Below, piece after piece: positions 22,028 to 29,972 of a stretch of 64,000 nt of DNA. This DNA comes from Streptomyces sp. ACA25 (lineage in GTDB: Bacteria > Actinomycetota > Actinomycetes > Streptomycetales > Streptomycetaceae): assembly GCF_028200735.1 (NCBI RefSeq), contig NZ_JAQKPV010000001.1:124001-188000 (forward strand). Direction: 5' to 3'. The notes beneath the pieces were generated by a model, which saw only the letters and a program-made list of their open reading frames with translations, was not told the DNA's origin and ran no database searches. The stretch's first letter is position 1; each line of letters begins with the position of its first letter. The position numbers and the translations under genes were made by a program.

Positions 22028-22543
22028 CTACTGCTCGCCGACGCTCCAAGGAAGTGGCGGACGCCTCTTGTCCGACCCCGACCCCTGCCCCGGCCGGCTG
22101 TTCCACATCAGCAGCAGGTCGCGCGCGTAGAAACGCGCCCTCGGATACCACCGCTGCCCGTCCACCGTGTTCGGGAGGGTGTCGGGGCGATCGTCCTTGA
22201 TCTGCGACACGCTGCGGCCGTCCACTCCGATCAGCCTGGCGAATCCCCCCAGCGTCACCTCACGGTCCAGGTCCTCCTCGTCCAGCTCCAGCGGAGCAGC
22301 TCGACGCGGGCGGAAGGGTTCCAGCTTGACCGGGTCGTACCACGCGCTGCCCCCGCCTCCGCCCTGGTCGCTCATTCCGCGCCGAGGACGCTCCGGGGCC
22401 GGAAAGTCCGGATACCGGCGCGGCATCACATGCACGACGTAACCATGGCTGTAACCCACCTCGGCAGCCCACTCCTTCAGCGTCACCCAGCGCCTGTCGG
22501 ACTCGGCCACGATCCGCTCCTCCCAACCAGGAACCGGATCCAC
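22028..22543 (-). CDS. Hypothetical protein with HTH-like segments
   Basis: A 171-residue protein from a GTG start (weak ribosome site). The segment WVTLKEWAAEVGYSHGYV near 20-40 and GGFARLIGVDGRSVSQIKDD near 105-125 both look like helix-turn-helix units, each followed by a Trp/Tyr-containing strand (WYDP, RWYP). This suggests two small DNA-binding modules. I recognise no named family. A decayed partial copy lies at 26688-26816, so the gene has been duplicated. Confidence 0.6.
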   Translation of the reverse strand: MDPVPGWEERIVAESDRRWVTLKEWAAEVGYSHGYVVHVMPRRYPDFPAPERPRRGMSDQGGGGGSAWYDPVKLEPFRPRRAAPLELDEEDLDREVTLGGFARLIGVDGRSVSQIKDDRPDTLPNTVDGQRWYPRARFYARDLLLMWNSRPGQGSGSDKRRPPLPWSVGEQ

Positions 22544-22694
22544 GCTACGGCAGAACCAAGCCTCTGCGGTGAAGAGTTGGGGAGGAAGGTCACGAAGGGC
22601 GACACCGGGTTCGCAACGAGATCACCGCCGAACCGACCGTGCCGGCCGGCTTCTCGCGGCCTCGGGGTGCGTCAGAGACCGGTGATTCCCAAGC

Positions 22695-23186
22695 TCAGGG
22701 TCGCTCGCCGGGATCGCCATCGCCTTGGGGTTGTTCCAGCCTCCGGGCGATCTGCTCGAGGGCGGCCAGGTCTGCCGGGGTGAGGCGGTCGATGAAGTGG
22801 TGCCGTACTGACTCGACGTGGGCCGGTGCGGCGTTCTTGAGTGCGTCCAAACCTTCTGCGGTGAGCACCAGAAGGCAGCCCCGGCCGTCGGTCGGGTCCA
22901 GTGCCCGGCGCAGCAGACCGCGTGCTTCCATCCGGGTCGCGTGCCGGGACAGCCGGCTGCGTGACCAGCCCATCTTGTCGGCCTGTTCGCCCAGCGTGCT
23001 GGTATGCGCGGGACGCTCCGACAGCGTGCTCAGCACTTCGTAGTCGGGTTCGGACAGACCGATCGCGGCCAGATCGCGAACAGTGCCGGTCTGGACAGTG
23101 ACCATGATCCGCCGGAAGGCGCGCCAGGCCCGGTTCTCGTCGGGGTTCAGCCAGCGCACGGCATCGGCCGAGGAGGTCGTTGACAT
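22695..23186 (-). CDS. MarR-family transcriptional regulator
   Basis: A 163-residue winged-helix regulator. The DNA-binding part spans about 55-125: EYEVLSTLSE-type helix, DKMGWSRSRLSRHATRMEARGLL recognition region, and the wing DPTDGRGCLLVLTAEG. The ATG lies 6 nt after TAGGTT and has no ribosome site, so translation is probably leaderless. It is divergent from the FMN-reductase-GNAT gene across a 31-bp gap holding a symmetric operator, so it very likely controls that gene and itself. Confidence 0.92.
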   Translation of the reverse strand: MSTTSSADAVRWLNPDENRAWRAFRRIMVTVQTGTVRDLAAIGLSEPDYEVLSTLSERPAHTSTLGEQADKMGWSRSRLSRHATRMEARGLLRRALDPTDGRGCLLVLTAEGLDALKNAAPAHVESVRHHFIDRLTPADLAALEQIARRLEQPQGDGDPGERP

Positions 23187-23227
23187 GTAATCAACCTAAC
23201 ACGTAGGTTTCGTTTCCATGTCAACGA
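23177..23227. promoter_or_regulatory. Symmetric divergent promoter/operator between marR-type and FMN reductase-GNAT genes
   Basis: Outer arms TCGTTGACATG (23177-23187) and CATGTCAACGA (23217-23227) are exact inverse copies, and each contains a start codon. The inner palindrome AACCTA-ACACG-TAGGTT (23193-23209) is centred within 1 bp of the same axis. TAGGTT on each strand sits 6-8 nt before the ATG, where a leaderless gene has its -10 box. Confidence 0.65.
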
Positions 23228-24294
23228 AAAGGCTTCGTATTCTCGCTCTGATGTGCAGCACCCGCCCGGGCGCCCTCGGCCCTGCCGTGAACCGATGGCT
23301 GATCGACGCGACCACCCCCCGTGCGGAGGAACTGGGCGTCGACCTCGTACCGGTGGCCCTCGGCGACCTGGAGCTGCCCTTCCTGGATGAAGAGGAACAT
23401 CCGTCATCGGGCGTCTACCGGCATGAGCACACCCGCCGGTGGAGCAGGATCGCGGACGCGGCGGACGGATTCATCGTGGTCACACCGGAGTACAACTACG
23501 GCATGCCGTCGACCCTCAAGAACGCGCTGGACTACCTCAGCGTCGAGTGGGCGTGGAAACCGATCGGCTTCGTCAGCTATGGCAACACATCGGCCGGCAC
23601 CCGTTCCGTCCAGCACGCCAAGCAGGTGGTGACCACACTGCGCTTGGTCCCGTTGGGTGCAACTGTCGCGATCCGCATCGGTGACGCGGTGGAGAAGGGG
23701 CGGCTACGGCCGGACGCAGCCCGCGACACAGCGGGTGTCGCCCTCGTGGACGAGCTGGTCCGGGTCGCCCACGCCCTGCGGCCGATGCGCGAGCGCGCAC
23801 GAGCCGGGACCGCGTCCACTCCCTTGCCAGGGGCCTACGCCCGGCGTCTGACCCCGGATGACGCCGCGGAGGTCACCGTGCTGCAGCGGTGCTGCTGGGT
23901 GGAAGAGGCCCTGGGCAACGACACCCTCGCGGTACCGGCCCTGCACGAGTCGCTGGAGGACGTGCGCGGGTGGCTGGCGAGCTGGCACGCCACAGGCATC
24001 TGGCTCGACGGCCGGCTGCTGGGTATGGTCCGGGCCCGCCCCGTCGAAACCGACTGGCACCTGAGCCGGCTCGCCGTCGTGCCCGATCTGCGCGGCCGAG
24101 GGATAGGCCGGTGGCTGTTGCGTACCGCCGAGACAGCCGCCGGACCGGACCTCCGCCGCATCCTGCTCTTCACCGGCGCCAAGAGCCTGCAGAACATCGA
24201 CTTCTACGAGCGGGAGGGATACCGGCCGGTGGCAATCGCCGGCCCTGACGGAGCCGTCTGCCGCGCCAAGGACATTGCTGGTCAACGGGACTGA
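23218..24294 (+). CDS. NADPH-dependent FMN reductase fused to a GNAT acetyltransferase
   Basis: A 358-residue two-domain protein. Residues about 5-185 form a flavodoxin-like NADPH-dependent FMN/azo-reductase domain: CSTRPGALGPAVNRW near the FMN phosphate loop, TPEYNYGMPSTLKNALD flavin-binding motif, and SYGNTSAGTRSVQ. Residues about 205-355 are a GNAT domain with LSRLAVVPDLRGRGIGRWLL (acetyl-CoA loop RGRGIG) and the C-terminal NIDFYEREGYRPV. The linker is short and in frame, and both halves look intact. Control by the divergent MarR gene suggests a response to quinones, electrophiles or drugs. Confidence 0.88.
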   Translation: MSTKRLRILALMCSTRPGALGPAVNRWLIDATTPRAEELGVDLVPVALGDLELPFLDEEEHPSSGVYRHEHTRRWSRIADAADGFIVVTPEYNYGMPSTLKNALDYLSVEWAWKPIGFVSYGNTSAGTRSVQHAKQVVTTLRLVPLGATVAIRIGDAVEKGRLRPDAARDTAGVALVDELVRVAHALRPMRERARAGTASTPLPGAYARRLTPDDAAEVTVLQRCCWVEEALGNDTLAVPALHESLEDVRGWLASWHATGIWLDGRLLGMVRARPVETDWHLSRLAVVPDLRGRGIGRWLLRTAETAAGPDLRRILLFTGAKSLQNIDFYEREGYRPVAIAGPDGAVCRAKDIAGQRD

Positions 24295-24983
24295 CGTGGA
24301 GTCGGGTGGCGCGGCCGTCCAGGCCTCTTCTCACCGGGTTGCCGGCCACCCGACGCCCACGGCGGTGGCTGCGGACGCCGAACCGGCTGGGGAAAGCGCT
24401 TTGTCCGGCTCAGCCGCAGGTTCAGCGGAAGGCGGACACTCCGGCGAAGAAGACCAGCAACACCGTGCCGGCCGTCGCGCCGGCCACAAGAGTGGAGTTG
24501 GCCATGGCGACTCCCGTGCGCAGCAGCACATCGCGACATCCCTCATGGAGCGGAGAGAGATCGTCGAGCTGGAGCGGCGCGCCGAACGCGGCGAGTGGGC
24601 GGCGCGGCAACGCGCGCGCTGCTGTCCGCAGCAGCAGATGATCCGCACCTCAGCGGACTTCCCCGGTACGGGCTGCGCCTGAACGGCACTGTCGCAGCAC
24701 CGCCCGTACCCGAGCAGTCAACGTGAGCCGACCGTGCCGGCCTCAGCGAAACGCCGAGCCCGCCGCAGCGACAGCACGGCCGTGGAAACGGCGGCGGGGG
24801 TGCCGATGCTCACCTGTACTCCCCCGTCAGCAAGAGGCGCGCAGGCAAGTCGGCACGCAGACCCGGCATGACTCCGTCTGCTGCCCGAGTGACCTGTTGT
24901 GCCCCTGGCGATCGGGCTCCGCCGGTCCGCGGACTGTGGGCGTCGATGCCCCATCCACCCGAACCGTGGCAACCGGGCAGAGC

Positions 24984-25012
24984 GCGCGAGTTCGATCCTC
25001 GTCGCCCGCTCC
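24984..25012 (+). repeat. Putative attR: copy of the tRNA-Gly 3' end
   Basis: Matches tRNA-Gly positions 12304-12332 at 28 of 29 bases (T to C in the T loop). The 5' half of the tRNA is absent here. As at the intact gene, a strong hairpin follows directly. Together the copies bracket 12.7 kb. Confidence 0.55.
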
Positions 25013-25017
25013 GGACC

Positions 25018-25046
25018 GAACCCCCGGGTCGGCGACCCGGGGGTTC
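25018..25046. terminator. Hairpin after the tRNA-like repeat
   Basis: GAACCCCCGGGTC (25018-25030) pairs perfectly with 25034-25046 around a 3-nt loop. It mirrors the tRNA-terminator arrangement at 12334-12370 and could also terminate the secreted-protein gene ending at 25176. Confidence 0.6.
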
Positions 25047-25175
25047 CTCGTAGGGCGAGGCACCGAGGGGGACCGTGCGTCAGTTGCGTGCCCTGATGAG
25101 GACCGGGTGCCCCCATCAGGGCCCTCACCTGCCGACGGCCACGCGGTGCGTCACGTTCACGCCCCGATGGGCGGG

Positions 25176-25694
25176 TCAGGACTTGCGGATGGTCATCACG
25201 TTGTTGTTGGACGGGAGCCCGTACTTGTACTGCTGGCAGTCCATGGACCTGGACCGCTGGACCACCGTCCACCCGGCCGGAACGTCGAACAGGCCGCAGA
25301 TCGTCCGGGTGCTGCCAGCCGGAAGCCCGGTGAGCTTCACCAGGTCGGTCCGGTTGTGGTAGTCGCTGCTACCGCCACGGCTCCGGTTGCAGTCGGAGAT
25401 CGACGAGTACTTGGTGACGTGGAATCCGGCCGGCCGCGGGCTGTAGGTGCACGCCGACACCGTGCCACCGGCGCCCACGCCGCTGGTGTCCGTGATCCGC
25501 TTCATGTTGTACATGCCGCCACCGGTCGGACCGCACTGAGTGCTGTCCCAGTACCTCACCTCGACCCACCCGGCGGGTGTGCTCGTCGAACCGCACACGT
25601 CACTCGACGTCGCGGCATTGGCCGTGCCCGTCGTCATCGATCCACCCAGCAGCACTGCGGCCAGCACCACAGCTGCACGTCTGTACCCGCTCAT
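25176..25694 (-). CDS. Small secreted protein with three Cys-PAG-Cys repeats
   Basis: A 172-residue protein from the ATG at 25694 behind GGAGGT. A signal peptide (about 1-29, cleavage after ANA-A) is followed by three similar units: C-x6-PAGW-x8-C (about 35-55), C-x6-PAGF-x8-C (about 82-102) and C-x6-PAGW-x8-C (about 132-152). The six Cys could form one disulfide per repeat. No enzymatic motif was seen. I recognise no named family; the repeats suggest a small extracellular binding protein. Confidence 0.75.
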   Translation of the reverse strand: MSGYRRAAVVLAAVLLGGSMTTGTANAATSSDVCGSTSTPAGWVEVRYWDSTQCGPTGGGMYNMKRITDTSGVGAGGTVSACTYSPRPAGFHVTKYSSISDCNRSRGGSSDYHNRTDLVKLTGLPAGSTRTICGLFDVPAGWTVVQRSRSMDCQQYKYGLPSNNNVMTIRKS

Positions 25695-26144
25695 CCCCAC
25701 ACCTCCGGTTACCGTTCGATACGCCCTTGCGGGACGAGAAGACGCATGGCGGTTCCCATCCAAGCCACTCCCGCAAGTGGTCAAATCCTGTGCCGTCACG
25801 GTCACTTACCGAACGGCATTGAGCATAGTGGAGCATACTCAGCGGTGGCTCAGGCCGCGGGCGGCACGTCCGGTACCAGTTGCTCGGGACGGAGGGCGAC
25901 ACGGCGCTTCCACCTCGTCGGGCTGGAGGCACACCCTCGCGGAGTTGTTCCGGCCACGGCGCTCCCCGCCCCGCTCAACCCCTACGTCCCCTCCGCCAGT
26001 CCTTGATCAACGCGGTAACTTCATTCAGCTCTACGACAACTGTCGGACAGCCGCTGCCCCCTCCCCTGTCATGCAGGCCCCGTCAAACAGTCGGTGCTTT
26101 TTATTGCGTTGTCGATCCAGAGAGACTGAGGAAACATCCCGGTC
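25695..26144. other. Intergenic region, no gene seen
   Basis: 450 bp between divergent genes. It presumably holds both promoters. It is lower in GC near 26020-26130. No clear operator or RNA structure was identified. Confidence 0.35.
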
Positions 26145-26681
26145 ATGGGACAGCCTGCTGAGGTGCTGCGTTTTGACCGGGTCGAACTGCGCCGATGGCG
26201 TGTCAACGACATCGACACGCTGCATCGGGTGATCACCGAGTCGCGTGATCACCTGCTGCCATGGATGCCCTTTGCAGCGACGCACGACCGGAAGCAAGGA
26301 ACAGCCTTCCTGACGTACTCCGAAGAGCAGTGGGCCACGGGGCAGGAATATCTGTACGCGATCACCTCGGGTGGAGTAGTGGCCGGCAGCTGCGGACTGC
26401 ACCGCCGGATTGGAACGGGCGGTCTGGAGATCGGGTACTGGCTCCATCACGCGTGGACGGGGAAAGGGCTGGCCACTATGGCCGCGGCTGCCCTCGTGCA
26501 GGCCGCTCGAAAGCTGCCAGGAATCGATCGCGTCGAAATCCACCACGACAAGGCCAATTCCGCGAGTGGTGCCGTTGCCCGCCGTTTGGGCTTCACCGAG
26601 CTCGAGCACGTGCAGGTGTCGGACGGGCCGGAAGCACCCGGCGAGACGGGCATCGACGTGAGATGGCGTCTCCGGATCTGA
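26145..26681 (+). CDS. RimJ/RimL-type GNAT N-acetyltransferase
   Basis: A 178-residue acetyltransferase of the ribosomal-protein (RimJ/RimL) class. It opens with VELRRWRVNDIDTLHRVI, then HLLPWMPFA, IGYWLHHAWTGKGLATMA (acetyl-CoA pyrophosphate loop, with GKG in place of GRG) and IHHDKANSASGAVARRLGF near the C-terminus. The ATG at 26145 has a weak ribosome site. Members acetylate protein N-termini or small amines; the substrate cannot be predicted. Confidence 0.88.
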   Translation: MGQPAEVLRFDRVELRRWRVNDIDTLHRVITESRDHLLPWMPFAATHDRKQGTAFLTYSEEQWATGQEYLYAITSGGVVAGSCGLHRRIGTGGLEIGYWLHHAWTGKGLATMAAAALVQAARKLPGIDRVEIHHDKANSASGAVARRLGFTELEHVQVSDGPEAPGETGIDVRWRLRI

Positions 26682-26687
26682 GCGGGC

Positions 26688-26816
26688 CGGGAGGGTGTCG
26701 GAGCGATCATCCTTGATCTGTGAAGCTGCGGCAGGCCACTCCGATCAGCTTCGCGACTTCCCCGGTGTCGCCGCACCGTCCAGGTTCTCCGCGTCCAGCT
26801 CCACCGGAGCAGCTCG
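26688..26816 (-). pseudogene. Decayed partial copy of the hypothetical gene at 22028-22543
   Basis: About 129 bp closely resemble 22170-22303 in the same orientation: shared blocks include GAGGGTGTCGG, CCTTGATCTG, CCACTCCGATCAGC, CGTCCAGCTCCA and CGGAGCAGCTCG. Small indels break the frame. It lies between two intact plus-strand genes. Confidence 0.65.
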
Positions 26817-26882
26817 GTGTGGAGCGGTCCGCACGATGCGAACACCGGCGCGTCCCGCGCGAGCCGCTGTCACAATCGGGGG

Positions 26883-27770
26883 ATGGCAGAGATCACTCAG
26901 AAGGAAGGCACCTGGGCGTTCGACGGGGAAGTTCTGCGGCTGGTGCCCGGGCGGGGGCGAGGCGTGCATCAACTGCGCATCGAGATGGGCGAAGTGTCCA
27001 TTCCGCTCGCCGCGATCGCTGGGGTGTCGTACGAGCCCGGCCGGAAAGGCGGGCGCCTCCGCCTGCGGATGCGCGAGGGCGCCGACCCGTTCACCCAGGG
27101 GGCCCCGGATCTGCCGGACGCGGCCAATCCGTACAGCCTTCAGGTGGACAAGGACAGGGCCGGAGCCGCCGAGTATCTCGCGGACGCGGTGCGCAACGCC
27201 CTGCTGCTCGAGCAGGTCCCGGTGGACACCCCGAGCGACCGCTACCTGCTGCCCGGCCCGCCGGTTCCCCGCGTCTTCCAGGGCTCCGACGGCAGGGTGC
27301 ACTTCGACGGCGAACAGGTGCGCATCGAGTGGGACTGGGGCGCGGAGGAGGTCAAGAAGTCCGCCGGTCCGCGGACGATACCGCTCTCGGAGCTGGAGCG
27401 AGTCGAGTGGACCAGGGCCACCTGGGAGAACGGCTCGCTGCGCTTCGTACCCAAGGGCAACTACGTGCCCATGAAGGGGACCCACGACCCCTATGCCGTC
27501 GTGCTGTGGGGCCTACGTGAAGCGAGGGAGATCGCGCAGGGCGCGCTGATGGTCGCCGCCGTCTCCGCGAGGCTGCCGCACCCCTCCGGGGGCACGCCCG
27601 CTGAGCCGGCCCGCCTGACGAAGGAGCCGCACACGCCGGGCGAAAAGCGTGAGCACGACCACGACGGGCTGCTGCGTCGGCTTCGGGAGCTCGGGGAACT
27701 GCGCGCGTCCGGAGTGCTTACCGAGGAAGAGTTCACGCAGGCCAAGCGGGCCCTGCTGGAACGCTTCTGA
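26883..27770 (+). CDS. DUF4429 protein with C-terminal SHOCT motif
   Basis: A 295-residue protein from the ATG at 26883. Two successive DUF4429 units, each beginning with a GTW.FDGE/GRVHFDGEQVRIEW strand pattern (about 5-110 and 130-235), resemble PH-like folds. The last ~35 residues form a SHOCT helix pair (LRRLRELGELRASGVLTEEEF). There is no signal peptide or transmembrane segment. Such proteins are widespread in Streptomyces without a defined role; SHOCT is thought to mediate oligomerisation. Confidence 0.85.
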   Translation: MAEITQKEGTWAFDGEVLRLVPGRGRGVHQLRIEMGEVSIPLAAIAGVSYEPGRKGGRLRLRMREGADPFTQGAPDLPDAANPYSLQVDKDRAGAAEYLADAVRNALLLEQVPVDTPSDRYLLPGPPVPRVFQGSDGRVHFDGEQVRIEWDWGAEEVKKSAGPRTIPLSELERVEWTRATWENGSLRFVPKGNYVPMKGTHDPYAVVLWGLREAREIAQGALMVAAVSARLPHPSGGTPAEPARLTKEPHTPGEKREHDHDGLLRRLRELGELRASGVLTEEEFTQAKRALLERF

Positions 27771-27905
27771 GAGATCGGCCCGCGACAGTGACGGAGAGCG
27801 GCGGCACAGGAATCGCCCCCCGGTCGGCGTGCCGGCGCGCCCTTCAGGGCGGTCAGCACGGGCACACTCGACCACTCGGTGCCTCGACCACTCGGTGCAG
27901 AGTCC

Positions 27906-28124
27906 TCAGGAGCCCTTGTAGTCGAGGCCCTTTGCGGCCAGCGCCTCACCGAGAATGGCAATCGCCTTCGGTCCGACCCCGTGAATGGCCAGCAGCTCCT
28001 TTCGCGAGCGGGCAGCCACCTGCTCAAGGCTGGTGATGCTGTTGAGAGAGAGCTCGCGTGCGGCAGTCCTGCCGATCTCGTTCGGGAGGTCCCCCACCGG
28101 ACGTACATCAGGTGTTCGGGTCAT
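27906..28124 (-). CDS. Small helix-hairpin-helix protein
   Basis: A 72-residue protein with a helix-hairpin-helix core, ELLAIHGVGPKAIAILGEAL (about 44-63), preceded by a helix with LNSITSLEQVAARS. The fold is of the RNA polymerase alpha-CTD / DNA-repair HhH type, implying non-specific nucleic-acid contact. It is a stand-alone gene starting at 28124 with a GGAAG-type site. No partner gene is evident. Confidence 0.75.
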   Translation of the reverse strand: MTRTPDVRPVGDLPNEIGRTAARELSLNSITSLEQVAARSRKELLAIHGVGPKAIAILGEALAAKGLDYKGS

Positions 28125-28236
28125 CGGGCTTCCTTCCGGTCGGTGCGCAGCGAGCGGGACTGAAGCGCCATGTGGCAGTTCAGCTCAGTCGTCGGTTTTT
28201 TCGTCAAGCTACCCCACTTCCCGGCGGAAGAGCCTC

Positions 28237-28500
28237 ATGGTTCTCGCGACCTCTAAGCAGTTGTCGACCTGGCGTTTCGTCCATACCTTCGCAGCCGCAT
28301 ACTTCTGCTGGTTCTGTCAGCAGGACGATGGGACACGGTTCGCGGCCACGTGCGAAGGTCTGACCGACGAGGATGCGAGGAAGGCACCCCTGCCGAGCTC
28401 GCCCCTGATGTCCGTGGCGGGTGTGGTCAGCCGTGTGGCGCTGGTTCGAGGGCACCTCGACCTGCTGCGCGACATGGCGGACGGCGTCACCGGAGGCTGA
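28237..28500 (+). pseudogene. Possible DinB/DUF664-type remnant
   Basis: The frame reads GTRFAATCEGLTDEDARKAPLP, then SSPLMSVAGVVS, resembling the first helices of mycothiol-dependent DinB-type (DUF664) enzymes. After that the expected RW-E-WF motif appears only in another frame (VWRWFEG), implying a frameshift. The metal-binding remainder is missing. Confidence 0.4.
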
Positions 28501-28538
28501 GGAGCGGCCTCATCCCACCGCTCCGCCCTTCCCGGCCC

Positions 28539-28570
28539 GGAATCTCACCGATAATTTTCGGTGAGATTCC
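28539..28570. promoter_or_regulatory. Perfect palindrome containing candidate xylan operator, upstream of GH11 gene
   Basis: Arms of 13 bp (28539-28551 and 28558-28570) flank TAATTT. The centre contains CCGATAATTTTCGG (28548-28561), repeated exactly at 29851-29864 and approximately at 14579-14592. Confidence 0.55.
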
Positions 28571-28940
28571 ATCGGATCTTGATGTCCGCACGGCTTGTAG
28601 CGACCGATCTCCGGCCGCCGGGCCCTGAGCAGCACCGCTGAACAGGGATCTTGTTACAGAGAGGGATCACTGGTCGACAGGAGGTTCCCGGTAACTTTGC
28701 GGAAACCGTTGACAGCCGGACACCCCCGCCGCAACATGACATGACACCGACAGGCGCCCAGCGCCGTCGGTCCGGGTCACCCACATGACTCGTTTTCTCC
28801 GGTCGAGGGCGCACGACGACCGGCCAGCCCCACCGTGTTGCGAGGACGCCGACGCATGTCGGTGTCCTCACGGGCCCCCACAGGCCGGCCGGGTGGAACC
28901 ACTTTGCCTGGCCTCCCACCTGCCTTCACAAGGAGGAAGC

Positions 28941-29627
28941 ATGCACGAGGACAAGACCCCCGCCCGCTCCCTGAGCCGCCGAGGCCTGATCGGGGGTGCC
29001 GGCGCCCTGGCACTGGGCGGCGCGTCCGCGCTGATGCTGCCCGGCACCGCCCACGCCCAGACCATCAACACGAATCAGACCGGCACCCACGACGGCTACT
29101 TCTACTCGTTCTGGACCGACGGCGGCGGGTCGGTGTCCATGACCCTGGGCGCCGGCGGGAACTACACCGTCAACTGGAGCAACACCGGAAATTTCGTGTG
29201 CGGCAAGGGCTGGCGCAACGGCAGCCGCCGGACGGTGAACTGGTCGGGCAACTACAGCCCGTCCGGCAACAGCTACATGTGTCTCTACGGATGGACGTCG
29301 AACCCGCTCGTGGAGTACTACATCGTCGACAACTACGGCACCTACCGGCCCACCGGTGACCACCGCGGCACCGTCTCCAGCAACGGCGTGACGTACGACA
29401 TCTACCACACCATGCGGTACAACGAGCCCTCCGTCGAGGGCACGCGGACCTTCGCCCAGTACTGGAGCGTCAATCGGGGCAGGCGGCCCCAGGGGAGCAT
29501 CGACACGGGTACACACTTCGATGCGTGGAACCGCGCCGGCATGAATCTGGGGACCTTCAACCACTACATGATCATGGCGACGGAGGGCTACCGGAGCAGC
29601 GGGTACTCCAACATCTGGATGAGCTGA
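28941..29627 (+). CDS. Tat-exported GH11 endo-1,4-beta-xylanase
   Basis: Secreted xylanase of 228 residues consisting of a single GH11 jelly-roll domain. The start is the ATG behind AGGAGGAAGC. The signal peptide has a twin-arginine motif (SRRGLIGG) and likely cleaves after AHA. GH11 hallmarks are [12 protein letters not shown] (nucleophile Glu), [11 protein letters not shown] and [12 protein letters not shown] (acid/base Glu). There is no carbohydrate-binding module, unlike many Streptomyces GH11 enzymes, so it stops at the catalytic domain. It is convergent with the GH5 gene. Confidence 0.96.
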   Translation: MHEDKTPARSLSRRGLIGGAGALALGGASALMLPGTAHAQTINTNQTGTHDGYFYSFWTDGGGSVSMTLGAGGNYTVNWSNTGNFVCGKGWRNGSRRTVNWSGNYSPSGNSYMCLYGWTSNPLVEYYIVDNYGTYRPTGDHRGTVSSNGVTYDIYHTMRYNEPSVEGTRTFAQYWSVNRGRRPQGSIDTGTHFDAWNRAGMNLGTFNHYMIMATEGYRSSGYSNIWMS

Positions 29628-29850
29628 CAGTCCGGCAGCCCTGGAGCAGGCCCCCTCGGCCCGCCGGGCACGGAACAGGACCACTCCCACCCGACGGGAG
29701 ACCCGGCACACCGCACCCGTGGCGCGGCGGTCATGGTCCGCCGCGCCACGGTGCTGCCGCGAGGCACGGTGCACCCCGGCCGGGGTGCGGGGCCACGTCC
29801 TCATCTGTCACGGAACACCGACCGGCTTGCGCAGACACTCCGCAGAATCT

Positions 29851-29864
29851 CCGATAATTTTCGG
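29851..29864. promoter_or_regulatory. Second exact copy of CCGATAATTTTCGG, downstream of GH11 gene
   Basis: Identical to 28548-28561, and preceded by AGAATCTC as in the first copy (GAATCTCA). It is not in a recognisable promoter position for any annotated gene, so it may be a remnant of a deleted gene or an extra regulator-binding site. Confidence 0.4.
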
Positions 29865-29929
29865 CACCCTTACCGTCATCCAGTTGTCTCACTCCAACAT
29901 CACCGTCAGCGGCTGACGTTCCAGCCGAC

Positions 29930-29962
29930 GGGCGGGGCCCGGCGCGCCGCCGGGCCCCGCCC
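29930..29962. terminator. Bidirectional terminator between GH11 and GH5 genes
   Basis: GGGCGGGGCCCGGCG (29930-29944) pairs perfectly with 29948-29962 around a 3-nt loop, just before the GH5 stop at 29973. Confidence 0.75.
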
Positions 29963-29972
29963 CCGCAGTCGG

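Larger units (their letters stand above)
24295..25175. other. Region without a convincing gene, holding the tRNA-like repeat
   Basis: About 880 bp. No frame on either strand shows a recognisable domain. A minus-strand 62-residue ORF (24422-24610) contains a single hydrophobic helix but has no family support. The notable content is the tRNA-Gly 3'-end copy at 24984 and the hairpin at 25018. Confidence 0.4.
28125..28940. other. Upstream region of the GH11 xylanase gene with a DinB-like remnant
   Basis: 816 bp. The middle holds a probable pseudogene (28237-28500). The distal part carries a perfect 13-bp-arm palindrome (28539-28570) and presumably the xylanase promoter. Confidence 0.45.
29628..29972. 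other. Convergent intergenic region between GH11 and GH5 genes
   Basis: 345 bp without a gene. It holds a second exact copy of the operator-like 14-mer at 29851 and a strong terminator at 29930. Confidence 0.45.

Noticed and set aside
24422..24610. 62-codon minus-strand ORF with one hydrophobic helix (STLVAGATAGTVLLVFFAGVS)
   Set aside because: It could be a tiny membrane protein, but no ribosome site fits the long form, no family is recognised, and the region is degraded.
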